The notes below the pieces were generated by a model, which worked only from the letters and a program-made list of their open reading frames with translations, made no database searches and was not told the DNA's origin. Below, one piece after another: positions 27,691 through 36,371 of a DNA stretch of 64,000 bases. How positions within the stretch are numbered: the first letter of the stretch is position 1; every line of letters begins with the position of its first letter. Position numbers and translations under genes: made by a program. The stretch is from Nostoc sp. 'Peltigera membranacea cyanobiont' N6 (GTDB lineage Bacteria; Cyanobacteriota; Cyanobacteriia; Cyanobacteriales; Nostocaceae), in NCBI RefSeq assembly GCF_002949735.1, contig NZ_CP026681.1, positions 3,920,501 to 3,984,500 of the forward strand, read 5' to 3'.

Positions 27691-28162
27691 GTCATTGGTC
27701 ATTGGTCATTAGTAATACTAGGTTTTGGATTTTAAATTTTAAAGTTTTTTAGTAATTATTAGTTAAGAAATCATCAAATTGGGGATGGGGGATTGGAAAG
27801 AATTATGCCCCTAGTCCACACAATTGTATAATTATAGGCTGGGTTGTGAAGAACAAAACACAACAAACACCTAAATGTTGGCTTTTGTTTTGCTCTACTC
27901 AAATTTGCGAAAAATAGATTTTTCACCCCTTTTACTTAAAATCCTGTCTTCCGTCAGACTGCAAAGCAGAACCTAAAAGCTAAAGTAAAGTAGGAGGCTC
28001 AGACGAAAACTCTGTTCCAGACAACATGAAAAATAAAATTTTGGATAATGGTTAACCAGTAACGGCGTATAGGGTACAGTAATCACCATTATTCAATGCC
28101 CCATTCCCCATTCCCAAACCTCCATTCCCAATGCCCATCATTAACTTAGCAGGTCTAAAACT
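27691..28162. other. Intergenic region before nfu
   Basis: 472 bases. It starts with TCATTGG heptamers (27691-27712) and ends with CCCATTC-type heptamers near 28097-28140. The middle (27840-28060) is unique and AT-rich, with no gene or RNA that I can recognise. Confidence 0.5.
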
Positions 28163-28393
28163 ATGGAACTCACAATTGACAACGTTGAAACAGTCTTAGA
28201 TGAAATGCGCCCTTATCTCATGTCTGATGGCGGCAATGTGGAACTCGTAGAACTCGATGGGCCTGTTGTAAAACTGCGCCTGCAAGGTGCATGTGGTTCT
28301 TGTCCCAGTTCGGCAATGACCCTGAGAATGGGTATTGAACGTCGCTTAAAAGAAATGATTCCTGAAATTGCGGAAATTGAACAAGTAGTGTAG
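28163..28393 (+). CDS. NifU-like C-terminal domain Fe-S scaffold (Nfu)
   Basis: 76 residues, a stand-alone Nfu domain. LMSDGGNVELVELDG and GACGSCPSSAMTLR carry the CxxC pair (C44, C47) that binds a [4Fe-4S] cluster between two subunits. In cyanobacteria this small Nfu is the main scaffold or carrier delivering clusters to photosystem I and other targets. Length is normal for the family. It is followed by heptamer repeats and, 102 bases on, the GH57 gene. Confidence 0.95.
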   Translation: MELTIDNVETVLDEMRPYLMSDGGNVELVELDGPVVKLRLQGACGSCPSSAMTLRMGIERRLKEMIPEIAEIEQVV

Positions 28394-28495
28394 AGACTGG
28401 GGACTGGAGATTGGGGACTGGGGAAGAATGGATTTTTTCATTCATAATTTATCATTAATACCTAATCCCCATTTCCTAACCCCTAGTCACTCGCT

Positions 28496-30730
28496 ATGCC
28501 CCATCCTCTGTACATCGCTTTTATCTGGCATCAACATCAGCCTCTGTACAAATCTCCTGGTAGTGGCGTTTCACTATCTGCAAGCCAGCAGTACCGTCTA
28601 CCTTGGGTACGTTTACATGGGACTAAAGATTATTTAGATTTGGTATTGCTCTTAGAACGGTATCCTAAGTTACACCAAACTGTAAATTTAGTACCATCGC
28701 TGATATTACAACTCGAAGATTATATTGCTGGGACTGCTTTTGACCCTTATCTCACAGCCTGCTTGACACCGGATGAACAACTCACCCAGCAACAACGCGA
28801 ATTTATTATCCAACACTTTTTTGATGCCAATCACCATACGCTGATTGACCCCCATCCTCGCTATGCCGAGTTGTATCAGCAAAGGCAGGAGAAGGGGCAA
28901 GCTTGGTGTTTAGCAAATTGGGAATTGCCAGATTATGGTGATTTGCTAGCTTGGCACAATTTGGCTTGGATCGATCCTTTGTTTTGGGATGACCCGGAAA
29001 TTGCGACTTGGTTAAAACAGGGTCGGAATTTTACTTTAAGCGATCGCCAGCGCATTTATTCCAAACAACGAGAAATTCTCAGCCGCATTATCCCTCAACA
29101 TCGCAAAATGCAAGAGGCGGGGCAACTAGAAGTTACCACCACGCCTTACACTCACCCAATTTTACCCTTACTAGCTGATACTAACTCTGGTCGGGTAGCT
29201 GTGCCCAATATGACACTACCTCAGCAGCGCTTTCAGTGGGAAGAAGATATTCCCCGCCACTTGCGGAAAGCTTGGAACTTTTATCAAGACCGCTTTGGAC
29301 AAATCCCTCGTGGTTTGTGGCCTTCGGAACAGTCAGTTAGCCCGACAATCCTTCCACACATTATTAACCAAGGATTTAAGTGGATATGCTCAGATGAAGC
29401 AGTCTTAGGGTGGACGCTGAAACACTTTTTTCATCGGGATGGGGCCGGGAATGTACAGCAGCCAGAACTGTTGTATCAACCCTATCGCCTGCAAACCGCA
29501 GAGGGTGATTTGTCAATTGTGTTTCGCGATCACAGATTATCAGATTTGATTGGCTTTACCTACAGTGCGATGCCAGCAAAGCAGGCAGCAGCAGACTTGG
29601 TGGGACATTTGCAAGCGATCGCAAAAATGCAAAGAGATAGTCAAAGCGATCGACCTTGGCTAGTTACCATCGCCTTAGATGGCGAGAATTGCTGGGAATT
29701 TTATCCCGAAGACGGCAAACCCTTCTTAGAAGCTTTATATCAAAGTTTGAGCGATGAACCGCGCCTTAAACTCGTCACTGTTTCCGAATTTTTGGAAGAA
29801 TTTCCTGCCACAGCCACTATTCCCGCAGGGCAACTACATAGTGGTTCTTGGGTGGATGGCAGTTTCACCACCTGGATTGGCGATCGCGCCAAAAATCGGG
29901 CTTGGGATTACTTGACAGAAGCTAGAGTTATGCTGGCAAGTCATCCCGAAGCGACGGAAGAAAACAACCCAGAAGCATGGGAAGCATTGTATGCCGCAGA
30001 GGGTTCAGACTGGTTTTGGTGGTTTGGTGCAGGACACTCTTCAAATCAAGATGCCATTTTTGACCAGTTATTTCGAGAACACCTATTTGGGATTTATAAG
30101 GCATTAAATGAACCTGTACCGCCCTATCTCAAGCAACCAGTGGAAATCCACGAAGCACAGACAAACCAGACCCCACAAGGATTTATCCATCCCGTCATTG
30201 ATGGTAAGGGTGACGAGCAAGATTGGGACAAAGCTGGACGCATAGAAATCGGCGGGGCGCGGGGAACAATGCACAATAGCAGTGTCATCCAGCGACTTTG
30301 GTATGGGGTAGATCATCTCAATTTCTATTTGCGGCTGGACTTTAAAAGTGGCGCTACGCCAGGGCAGGATTTGCCAACAGAGTTGAATATACTGTGGTTT
30401 TATCCAGAAAAAACAATGGTTAATAGCCCGGTTCCCTTGGCAGATTTACCAGATGCAGCCCCACTTAATTACCTTTTTCACCATCTTCTGGAAGTTAACT
30501 TGCTCACGCAATCGATTCAGTTTCGGGAAGCTGGAGACAATTATCAATGGCAGCCCCGTTTCAGTCGCGCTCAAGTAGCCTTAAATAATTGTTTAGAATT
30601 AGCTGTCCCGTGGGCAGATTTGCAAGTTCCGCCAGATTATCCTCTGCGCTTGATTTTGGTGCTTGCAGATGAAGGGCGTTTTTGTAATTACTTGCCGGAA
30701 AATGCTTTGATTCCTATTGAGGTGCCTTAG
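28496..30730 (+). CDS. Glycoside hydrolase family 57 (amylopullulanase/alpha-amylase type)
   Basis: 744 residues. The GH57 conserved regions are in place: HQHQP (12-16), GLWPSEQ (near 274-280), WICSDEAVLGW with likely nucleophile Glu301, and IALDGENCWEFY with likely acid/base Asp395. The C-terminal third (about 550-744) is a beta-sandwich with no obvious catalytic role. No signal peptide, so it probably acts on cytoplasmic glycogen or malto-oligosaccharides. The start ATG at 28496 begins directly with the first conserved strand (MPHPLYIAFIWHQHQP). Confidence 0.92.
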   Translation: MPHPLYIAFIWHQHQPLYKSPGSGVSLSASQQYRLPWVRLHGTKDYLDLVLLLERYPKLHQTVNLVPSLILQLEDYIAGTAFDPYLTACLTPDEQLTQQQREFIIQHFFDANHHTLIDPHPRYAELYQQRQEKGQAWCLANWELPDYGDLLAWHNLAWIDPLFWDDPEIATWLKQGRNFTLSDRQRIYSKQREILSRIIPQHRKMQEAGQLEVTTTPYTHPILPLLADTNSGRVAVPNMTLPQQRFQWEEDIPRHLRKAWNFYQDRFGQIPRGLWPSEQSVSPTILPHIINQGFKWICSDEAVLGWTLKHFFHRDGAGNVQQPELLYQPYRLQTAEGDLSIVFRDHRLSDLIGFTYSAMPAKQAAADLVGHLQAIAKMQRDSQSDRPWLVTIALDGENCWEFYPEDGKPFLEALYQSLSDEPRLKLVTVSEFLEEFPATATIPAGQLHSGSWVDGSFTTWIGDRAKNRAWDYLTEARVMLASHPEATEENNPEAWEALYAAEGSDWFWWFGAGHSSNQDAIFDQLFREHLFGIYKALNEPVPPYLKQPVEIHEAQTNQTPQGFIHPVIDGKGDEQDWDKAGRIEIGGARGTMHNSSVIQRLWYGVDHLNFYLRLDFKSGATPGQDLPTELNILWFYPEKTMVNSPVPLADLPDAAPLNYLFHHLLEVNLLTQSIQFREAGDNYQWQPRFSRAQVALNNCLELAVPWADLQVPPDYPLRLILVLADEGRFCNYLPENALIPIEVP

Positions 30731-31003
30731 AACTCAATACCGTTTTTAACTTCTTACCCTGTGCTATCTGCGTGTCTGCTAGTCAAATAAATTACTTTTA
30801 AACCGCAGAGGCGCAGAGAACGCAGAGACAAAAGAGATTTTGGGAGTTACTTTAAAAGCGCTAGTTCTACAGAGATTTATTTTTGCTTTTTAAATTTTTA
30901 ACAGAAAAGTAGTGATGATTTAGCAAAGTTACAGTAAGATTACTGTTATCAAGAAATATTCGTCGTAAGATTAGAGACATTTCAGAGCAGATATTCTATA
31001 CAA

Positions 31004-32056
31004 ATGAATCGCTTTTCTCAGAAAATAACGAATTCTCAAGAGAGCATTTCACAGCAAAGTCAACTTGGTCAGATGTGTGGTTCCAAGAAGCTGTTTCGCG
31101 ATCGCTATGAAATATTGCAAGTTCTAGGTAGAGGTGGTTTTGGCATTACATTTTTAGCCAAAAATGCCGTATTACCAGGGAATCCTCTATGTGTCATTAA
31201 ACAGCTTTGTCCGAAAGTGACTAGTCCCCAAAGTTGGCAAAAGGCATGTGCGCGTTTTGAAAAAGAAGCAAGAACTTTAGGTCAACTCGGTAGTCATTCG
31301 CAAATTCCCATGCTATTAGACTACTTTGAGTCCAATGGGGAGTTTTTTTTAATTCAAGAATACATACCGGGTTTGACTTTGGCCCAAGAAATGCGGCGAA
31401 CTGGGCCTAAAAATGAAGCCTCAGTTAAACAGTTCTTACAAGAATTATTACCAGTATTACAGTATCTTCATAAACATCATGTGATTCATCGGGATATTAA
31501 GCCCCAAAATTTATTGCGGTGTGAGTACGATCGGCGGGTAGTGCTGATTGATTTTGGTGCGGTGAAAGAACAATTGGTTGATGCTTGTGAAAACTCTGCC
31601 AATCAAGCTATGAATACCAACTTTATTGGTACTAGAGGATTTGCGCCACCAGAACAATTTTCTCTGCGTCCGGTTTATGCCAGTGATATTTATGCACTAG
31701 GTGTAACTTGTATTTATATGTTGACCGCTAAAAGTCCTTTAGAATTTGATTATCACCCAAATACTGGTGAGATATGGTGGCAAAAAGAAGTAAGTATTAC
31801 CGATAGTTTCGCCCAGATTTTAGGGAAAATGGTGAAGATGACCTTAGCCGATCGGTTTAAGGCTGCTGATGAAGTGATGAAAGCTTTAAGTTATGAAAGC
31901 TATTTGCCTACTTTAGCTAACTGTCTAACTACCCAAAAATTAAGTAATAAAAGTATTACACAATACGAAAACTCTAACGAAACTCCTGATGTGTACCTGC
32001 CACCTGTTGCCAGAACTGCTAGTGCTATTCGGAAATGGCGAGCAAGGCTTAAGTAA
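31004..32056 (+). CDS. Serine/threonine protein kinase (Hanks type)
   Basis: 350 residues. Kinase domain about 30-305: GRGGFG loop, IKQL lysine, HRDIKPQN (catalytic Asp164), DFG (183-185) and APPEQF in place of APE, which is usual in cyanobacterial kinases. The C-terminal 45 residues are polar with no added domain or TM. It is the simplest of three kinases in 7.5 kb and lacks the zinc ribbon and WD40 blades of the other two. Confidence 0.93.
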   Translation: MNRFSQKITNSQESISQQSQLGQMCGSKKLFRDRYEILQVLGRGGFGITFLAKNAVLPGNPLCVIKQLCPKVTSPQSWQKACARFEKEARTLGQLGSHSQIPMLLDYFESNGEFFLIQEYIPGLTLAQEMRRTGPKNEASVKQFLQELLPVLQYLHKHHVIHRDIKPQNLLRCEYDRRVVLIDFGAVKEQLVDACENSANQAMNTNFIGTRGFAPPEQFSLRPVYASDIYALGVTCIYMLTAKSPLEFDYHPNTGEIWWQKEVSITDSFAQILGKMVKMTLADRFKAADEVMKALSYESYLPTLANCLTTQKLSNKSITQYENSNETPDVYLPPVARTASAIRKWRARLK

Positions 32057-32194
32057 AGACGATGTTTTAAAGTTATTTGTGATGTCTCAAAGACTTATAG
32101 ATCCGCCGAAATCTCTCGATAAATTGGGTGACTTCGAGTAGTTTTTGCCCCCTTTTTAGCTATGGTGTACTTTTCAAACAACCTTTTGTTACTT
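32057..32194. mobile_element. MITE-like element, family 1, degenerate copy
   Basis: Left end GACGATGTTTTAAAGT and right end GTACTTTTCAAACAACCT resemble the family-1 termini. Inside, AGATCCGCC, CCCCCTTTTTAGC and similar pieces match the interior of copies A and C with many substitutions. An older insertion. Confidence 0.5.
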
Positions 32195-32585
32195 TAAGTA
32201 TTGGCGATTTAAAATATCAAAAACAAATCTAGTAAGCATTGTGACTATATTTAATAGTCAGTAATGGTTAATTAATCGGGGTTTCACTTAATTACTTAGT
32301 CAATTGTTGCTTGTCAATATACAAGCAAAATTACTAGGGCTAGCAGTTCAAAAAAATATTTTTATTCAGATTATTATATAATCGGAAGAATAATTAATTT
32401 TATGGCTCTCGTAGTTTTCCACAGATCGGGAAGACTGACTACTATTTACAAACGCTAACTATATAAGTAATTCCCCAATCCCCAGAACAGGGTTTTCTAC
32501 CACAAGTAAGCGAGAGTCAATTTTCTTAAGGGACAGTTCGGGGCAAACTTAGCCTAAGTTATCATGCAGTCGCGCCTGTCAGAGA
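32057..32585. other. Intergenic region with degenerate MITE copy
   Basis: 529 bases. 32057-32194 is a decayed family-1 MITE. The rest is AT-rich and likely contains the promoter of the next kinase; TTATATAAT near 32382 is a -10-like element, with no convincing -35 box. Confidence 0.5.
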
Positions 32586-34622
32586 ATGATCTGCTGCTTA
32601 AATCCCGATTGCCCAAATCCCCTGAATCCCAATGGAAAGAAGTTTTGCCAAAGTTGTAGCACCCCGTTGGTGTCACTTTTAAGAAATCGCTTCCGTGTCA
32701 TCCGAGTCCTTTCAGATGAGGGGGGATTTGGCAGAACCTATCTATCAGAAGATGTCGATAAACTCAATGAACGTTGTGTTATCAAGCAATTAGCTCCTAA
32801 GTTTCAAGGAACTTGGTCGCAAAAAAAGGCGATGGAGTTGTTTGCTGAAGAAGCACAGCGACTACAAGACCTGGGGGAACATCCCCAAATTCCGACTTTG
32901 ATAGCTTACTTTGAGCAAGATGGCTGTCTATATTTAGTGCAGCAGTTTATCAATGGCGAGAATTTGTTGAAGGAGTTGCAACAGCGCAAGGGGTATAACG
33001 CCAGGGAAATTCAATCTATTTTGCTGGATTTATTGCCCATCCTAAAATTTATCCACGATCGCAAAGTCATTCATCGGGATATCAAGCCAGAGAATATTAT
33101 CCGCCATAAAAGTGATGGGCGATTAAGTCTGATTGATTTTGGTTCTTCAAAGCAATTCACCGCAAAAGTTCAGCAGAAATCTGGCACATCCATTGGTTCA
33201 CACGGTTATTCTCCCCTAGAACAAATTAGAGACGGTAAAGCTTTTCCCGCCAGTGACTTGTTCGGTTTGGGGGCTACCTGCTTTCATCTGCTAACAGGAA
33301 ATTCGCCCTTTCAGTTATGGATGGAATCTGGGTACGCCTGGGTGAGTAATTGGCGAGAATATTTGCGGAGTCCGTTAAATCCTGAATTGGATTTTGTCAT
33401 CGACAAGCTTTTGAAAAAAGATATCTATGAACGTTACCAGTCAGCCGAAGAAGTTCTTAGAGACTTGACTCCAAAACAACTCCTCGCATTACCACCAGTC
33501 GGTAAGTCATCTGGGAAAATACCACCAACGAAAGCCCCATATTTACCAAAAAGTTATCCCTTACTGAGAATTTTAATCTTGGTAAGTGCTTTCATTTTGT
33601 TGTTCGGATTCCAAGAATCTTGGTATAAACATTTTCGCCGGATTCAAACCAGTTTAGTCACCAAGCTAAGTCAGCATAATAATTCTGGCAAAAATGAAGC
33701 GCTTTTAGGTCAACCGCCAAAGATTACTTTAGGAAAGGTTTCCTTAGCTAATACCCTCCAAGGACATGAAAACTCAGTTTTATCCATCGCCATCAGCCCC
33801 GATGGTAAAACCATTGCCAGCAGTGGGGGCGATGGCACAATCAAACTTTGGAATCTCGCAACCGGAAAAGAAATCTCTTCACTCAACGCCTATTCTCAAC
33901 AGGTAAATGCCGTAGCGATCAGCCCAGATGGCAAAACTCTGGTGAGTGGTAGTGATGACAGCACGATCAAAATTTGGAATTTAAGAACGCGAAAACAAAT
34001 TCGGACTTTAGAGGGGCATTCTGACTCAGTTCATGCCCTAGCTATTAGTGCTGATAGCGAGACTCTGGTTAGTGGTAGTGATGATAACACCATCAAAATC
34101 TGGGATTTGGCAACAGGAGAGCAAATTCGGACACTGGTAGGGCATACATTCTGGGTGCGATCGGTAGCCATCAGCCCTGATGGTGTGATTCTTGCTAGCG
34201 GCAGTTTTGACAAGACGATCAAAATCTGGAATTTAACAAAAGGTTACTCAATCCGCACGCTGGAGGGAAATTATCAAACAGTAACATCTGTGGCTATTAG
34301 TCCAGATGGGAAAATTTTAGCCACTGCTAGCCGCGATCGCACCATCAAACTTTGGGATCTAGTTACAGGAAAAGAAATTCGCACACTAGCGGGACACGCC
34401 AACACAGTTACAACCGTAGCCTTCAGTGCCGATGGCAAAATGATTGCTAGTGGTAGCCGCGATCGCACCATCAAACTCTGGAATTCAGCCACAGGAGAGG
34501 AAATTCTCACATTGGCAGCGCACACCAACACCGTGACATCCGTAGCCTTCAGTCCTGATAGCAAGACCCTTGTCAGTGGTAGTGAGGACAACACCATTAA
34601 GATTTGGCAGTTGTCTCAGTGA
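32586..34622 (+). CDS. Zinc-ribbon Ser/Thr kinase with TM and seven WD40 blades
   Basis: 678 residues. N-terminal zinc ribbon with C4/C9 and C21/C24 (CLNPDC ... FCQSC), kinase domain about 34-295 (EGGFGRTYL, IKQL, HRDIKPEN with Asp165, DFGSSK, HGYSPLEQ), TM about 325-345, then seven WD40 units (about 395-678; SPDGKTIASSGGDGTIKLW and so on). The topology suggests a cytoplasmic kinase anchored to the membrane with a periplasmic or lumen-side propeller, although the propeller could also face inward. It is a close paralogue of the kinase at 36372. Confidence 0.93.
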   Translation: MICCLNPDCPNPLNPNGKKFCQSCSTPLVSLLRNRFRVIRVLSDEGGFGRTYLSEDVDKLNERCVIKQLAPKFQGTWSQKKAMELFAEEAQRLQDLGEHPQIPTLIAYFEQDGCLYLVQQFINGENLLKELQQRKGYNAREIQSILLDLLPILKFIHDRKVIHRDIKPENIIRHKSDGRLSLIDFGSSKQFTAKVQQKSGTSIGSHGYSPLEQIRDGKAFPASDLFGLGATCFHLLTGNSPFQLWMESGYAWVSNWREYLRSPLNPELDFVIDKLLKKDIYERYQSAEEVLRDLTPKQLLALPPVGKSSGKIPPTKAPYLPKSYPLLRILILVSAFILLFGFQESWYKHFRRIQTSLVTKLSQHNNSGKNEALLGQPPKITLGKVSLANTLQGHENSVLSIAISPDGKTIASSGGDGTIKLWNLATGKEISSLNAYSQQVNAVAISPDGKTLVSGSDDSTIKIWNLRTRKQIRTLEGHSDSVHALAISADSETLVSGSDDNTIKIWDLATGEQIRTLVGHTFWVRSVAISPDGVILASGSFDKTIKIWNLTKGYSIRTLEGNYQTVTSVAISPDGKILATASRDRTIKLWDLVTGKEIRTLAGHANTVTTVAFSADGKMIASGSRDRTIKLWNSATGEEILTLAAHTNTVTSVAFSPDSKTLVSGSEDNTIKIWQLSQ

Positions 34623-34628
34623 AAATCT

Positions 34629-34643
34629 CTCCTCTGGTAGAGG
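34629..34643. terminator. Small hairpin between convergent genes
   Basis: TCCTCT-GGT-AGAGGA lies in the 25-base gap between the convergent kinase and PPC-protein stops. The stem is short and no T-run follows, so it is a weak candidate. Confidence 0.35.
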
Positions 34644-34647
34644 ATAA

Positions 34648-35862
34648 TCAGAAGATAGTCAATCTATATTTACCGTTTTCCTGTGGATTTTTGGAAGTAA
34701 CAACTATATAGTAAGTATCATCTTCAGGCAACCTAGCTCGGTCAATTAAAGCGCTGTACACTCCATTTTTGTCTTTGTCTTTATCTATAGCGATCGTCTT
34801 TCCTTGAGAATTTAGCAAAGCTACATAAGGAGAAAATTCTTCATCAACACTATCTACACGAATACTTATAAGCTGATTTTTTTTCCCTTGGAAATTAGAA
34901 ACATTGTAAGCGCCTCCATTTTGTTTCAGGGTTGAGCTTTTGGCACTTAGTTGACCTGATTCATCTAAAGTATAGCTAGCTCTGTCATTCCTTAGAGCCA
35001 GACTATAGCGACCTATCTCTCCGGGATCTCGGCTAGTAACTGCAATCTTGTAAGTGCCGTTCATCGGCAGTCGTGCAAAAATGAAAGCATCATCCCCATC
35101 ACCGCTTTTTTGCAAAGTCCCTTTTTTGACGATTACATTGTTATTAGGATCGTGCAGAAACAACAAAGGATTTAAACTCAAGTTATTCGTTCTACGCGTA
35201 TCATTACTGCCAATCAGCCTAATTTGGACTAATTGATTTTCTCTACCTTCAAACTCATAGAAATGAAAATATCTACCTTCAGATTTAAAGTCATTCCTAC
35301 TCAGAATGCCTAATGCGACATCTACAAAGTTAATCTTCTTATAAGTAGGTGTCACGGGCGAATAAACTGGCGAACTTCCACTTGTAGCTATATTAGAACC
35401 TGACTTGCGAACCCTCCCGGAGCCAGTATTAGAACGATTGCTATTCGAGTTAGAAACTCTATCTCCAGACGATCTAGATGCATTACTATTGGAACGATTA
35501 GAATTTGAATTAGAAGCCCTACGCCTAGATGGTCTAGAGGTATCATCATCTGAAGCGCTAGAAGTTTGCTGAGAATTTTCTGTAGTAGACGATGTTCGAT
35601 TAGCCTGTATTGGTGACTCAACCGATGTCTTCTTTCTTGGAGATATTGACGCTTGAGAAGCCGGAAGTTGCTCAATTCCTTTTTCTACTGCTTCTGGTTG
35701 TCTTTCATCTGGTGATTTAGCAATTATCAAGTCTTGAGGATTTTGAGGTTTTGCCAAAGCACTTATAGGCAGCACATTACTTGCGATCAACAAACTACTA
35801 CTCAAGGAACAAATTAAAATGTGATTTAATTTGCGGCGATAGTTTTTGGTTTCTAGTAGCAT
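34648..35862 (-). CDS. Secreted protein with two PPC-like domains
   Basis: 404 residues. A long signal peptide (about 1-38: positive MLLETKNYRRKLN then hydrophobic LICSLSSSLLIAS, ending ALA), a Ser/Asn/Arg-rich low-complexity linker (about 75-170), then two beta-sandwich units like pre-peptidase C-terminal domains (about 185-285 and 290-404; RYFHFYEFEGRENQLVQIRL, AFIFARLPMNGTYKIAVTS, LPEDDTYYIVVTS). No catalytic domain is fused. It lies between two kinase-WD40 paralogues and could be a partner of their extracytoplasmic propellers; that is inference from position only. Confidence 0.8.
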   Translation of the reverse strand: MLLETKNYRRKLNHILICSLSSSLLIASNVLPISALAKPQNPQDLIIAKSPDERQPEAVEKGIEQLPASQASISPRKKTSVESPIQANRTSSTTENSQQTSSASDDDTSRPSRRRASNSNSNRSNSNASRSSGDRVSNSNSNRSNTGSGRVRKSGSNIATSGSSPVYSPVTPTYKKINFVDVALGILSRNDFKSEGRYFHFYEFEGRENQLVQIRLIGSNDTRRTNNLSLNPLLFLHDPNNNVIVKKGTLQKSGDGDDAFIFARLPMNGTYKIAVTSRDPGEIGRYSLALRNDRASYTLDESGQLSAKSSTLKQNGGAYNVSNFQGKKNQLISIRVDSVDEEFSPYVALLNSQGKTIAIDKDKDKNGVYSALIDRARLPEDDTYYIVVTSKNPQENGKYRLTIF

Positions 35863-36371
35863 AATTACGCTCCTAATTTTGCTGATGATTTGGTCTTGAC
35901 TAGATAGACAAATTTGAAGTCTAAAAGTTTATATTCCAATTTAGACTAATATATCGTGGTGAAAGTTTATCTACCTCTAACAAGGGCATTTTGCCCAATT
36001 TTTTTGAGATGGTAACTGGATTTTTGCCAAACTGTACTAGAGTGAATATCAATTTTGGAAGTATATACTGAGCTAAAAACTGAAATTGCTGCTTTTCGGA
36101 TTGTTGCCAAGAAGCTGATATATTTTTGCTCAATTGAGCTAGATGTTGCCAGAGTACGAAATCGGGAATTCATACCTTGAATTTACGCCAATCAATTCTT
36201 CAAAAGGCATCGTTCAATTACAACTTTCCTCAAGTTATTTAAATTGTTCAATACCTAATAAGGTAAGGGGATTGGGGATTTGTATAGTATGTCGGTGATA
36301 TTTACTAACAACAGAGATTATACTGCATGACTTAAGATGAATATATACTCCCATTGAAATGGATTCCCAGT
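35863..36371. other. Intergenic region before second kinase-WD40 gene
   Basis: 509 bases. Contains the terminator-like hairpin at 35983-36006 and a short heptamer patch (36258-36272). No protein-coding sequence is convincing. The region serves two divergent genes. Confidence 0.45.
35983..36006 (+). terminator. Orphan intrinsic terminator-like hairpin
   Basis: GGGCA-TTT-TGCCC followed by AATTTTTTT on the plus strand. No plus-strand gene ends upstream of it (the neighbour is on the minus strand), so it may end a short transcript that starts after about 35862, or be chance. Confidence 0.35.

Noticed and set aside
27840..28060. Possible structured RNA before nfu
   Set aside because: No match to conserved cores of RNase P, SRP, tmRNA or 6S RNA that I could see.
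35921..36173. Two overlapping minus-strand ORFs of about 70 codons
   Set aside because: Different frames, no family features; region looks non-coding.
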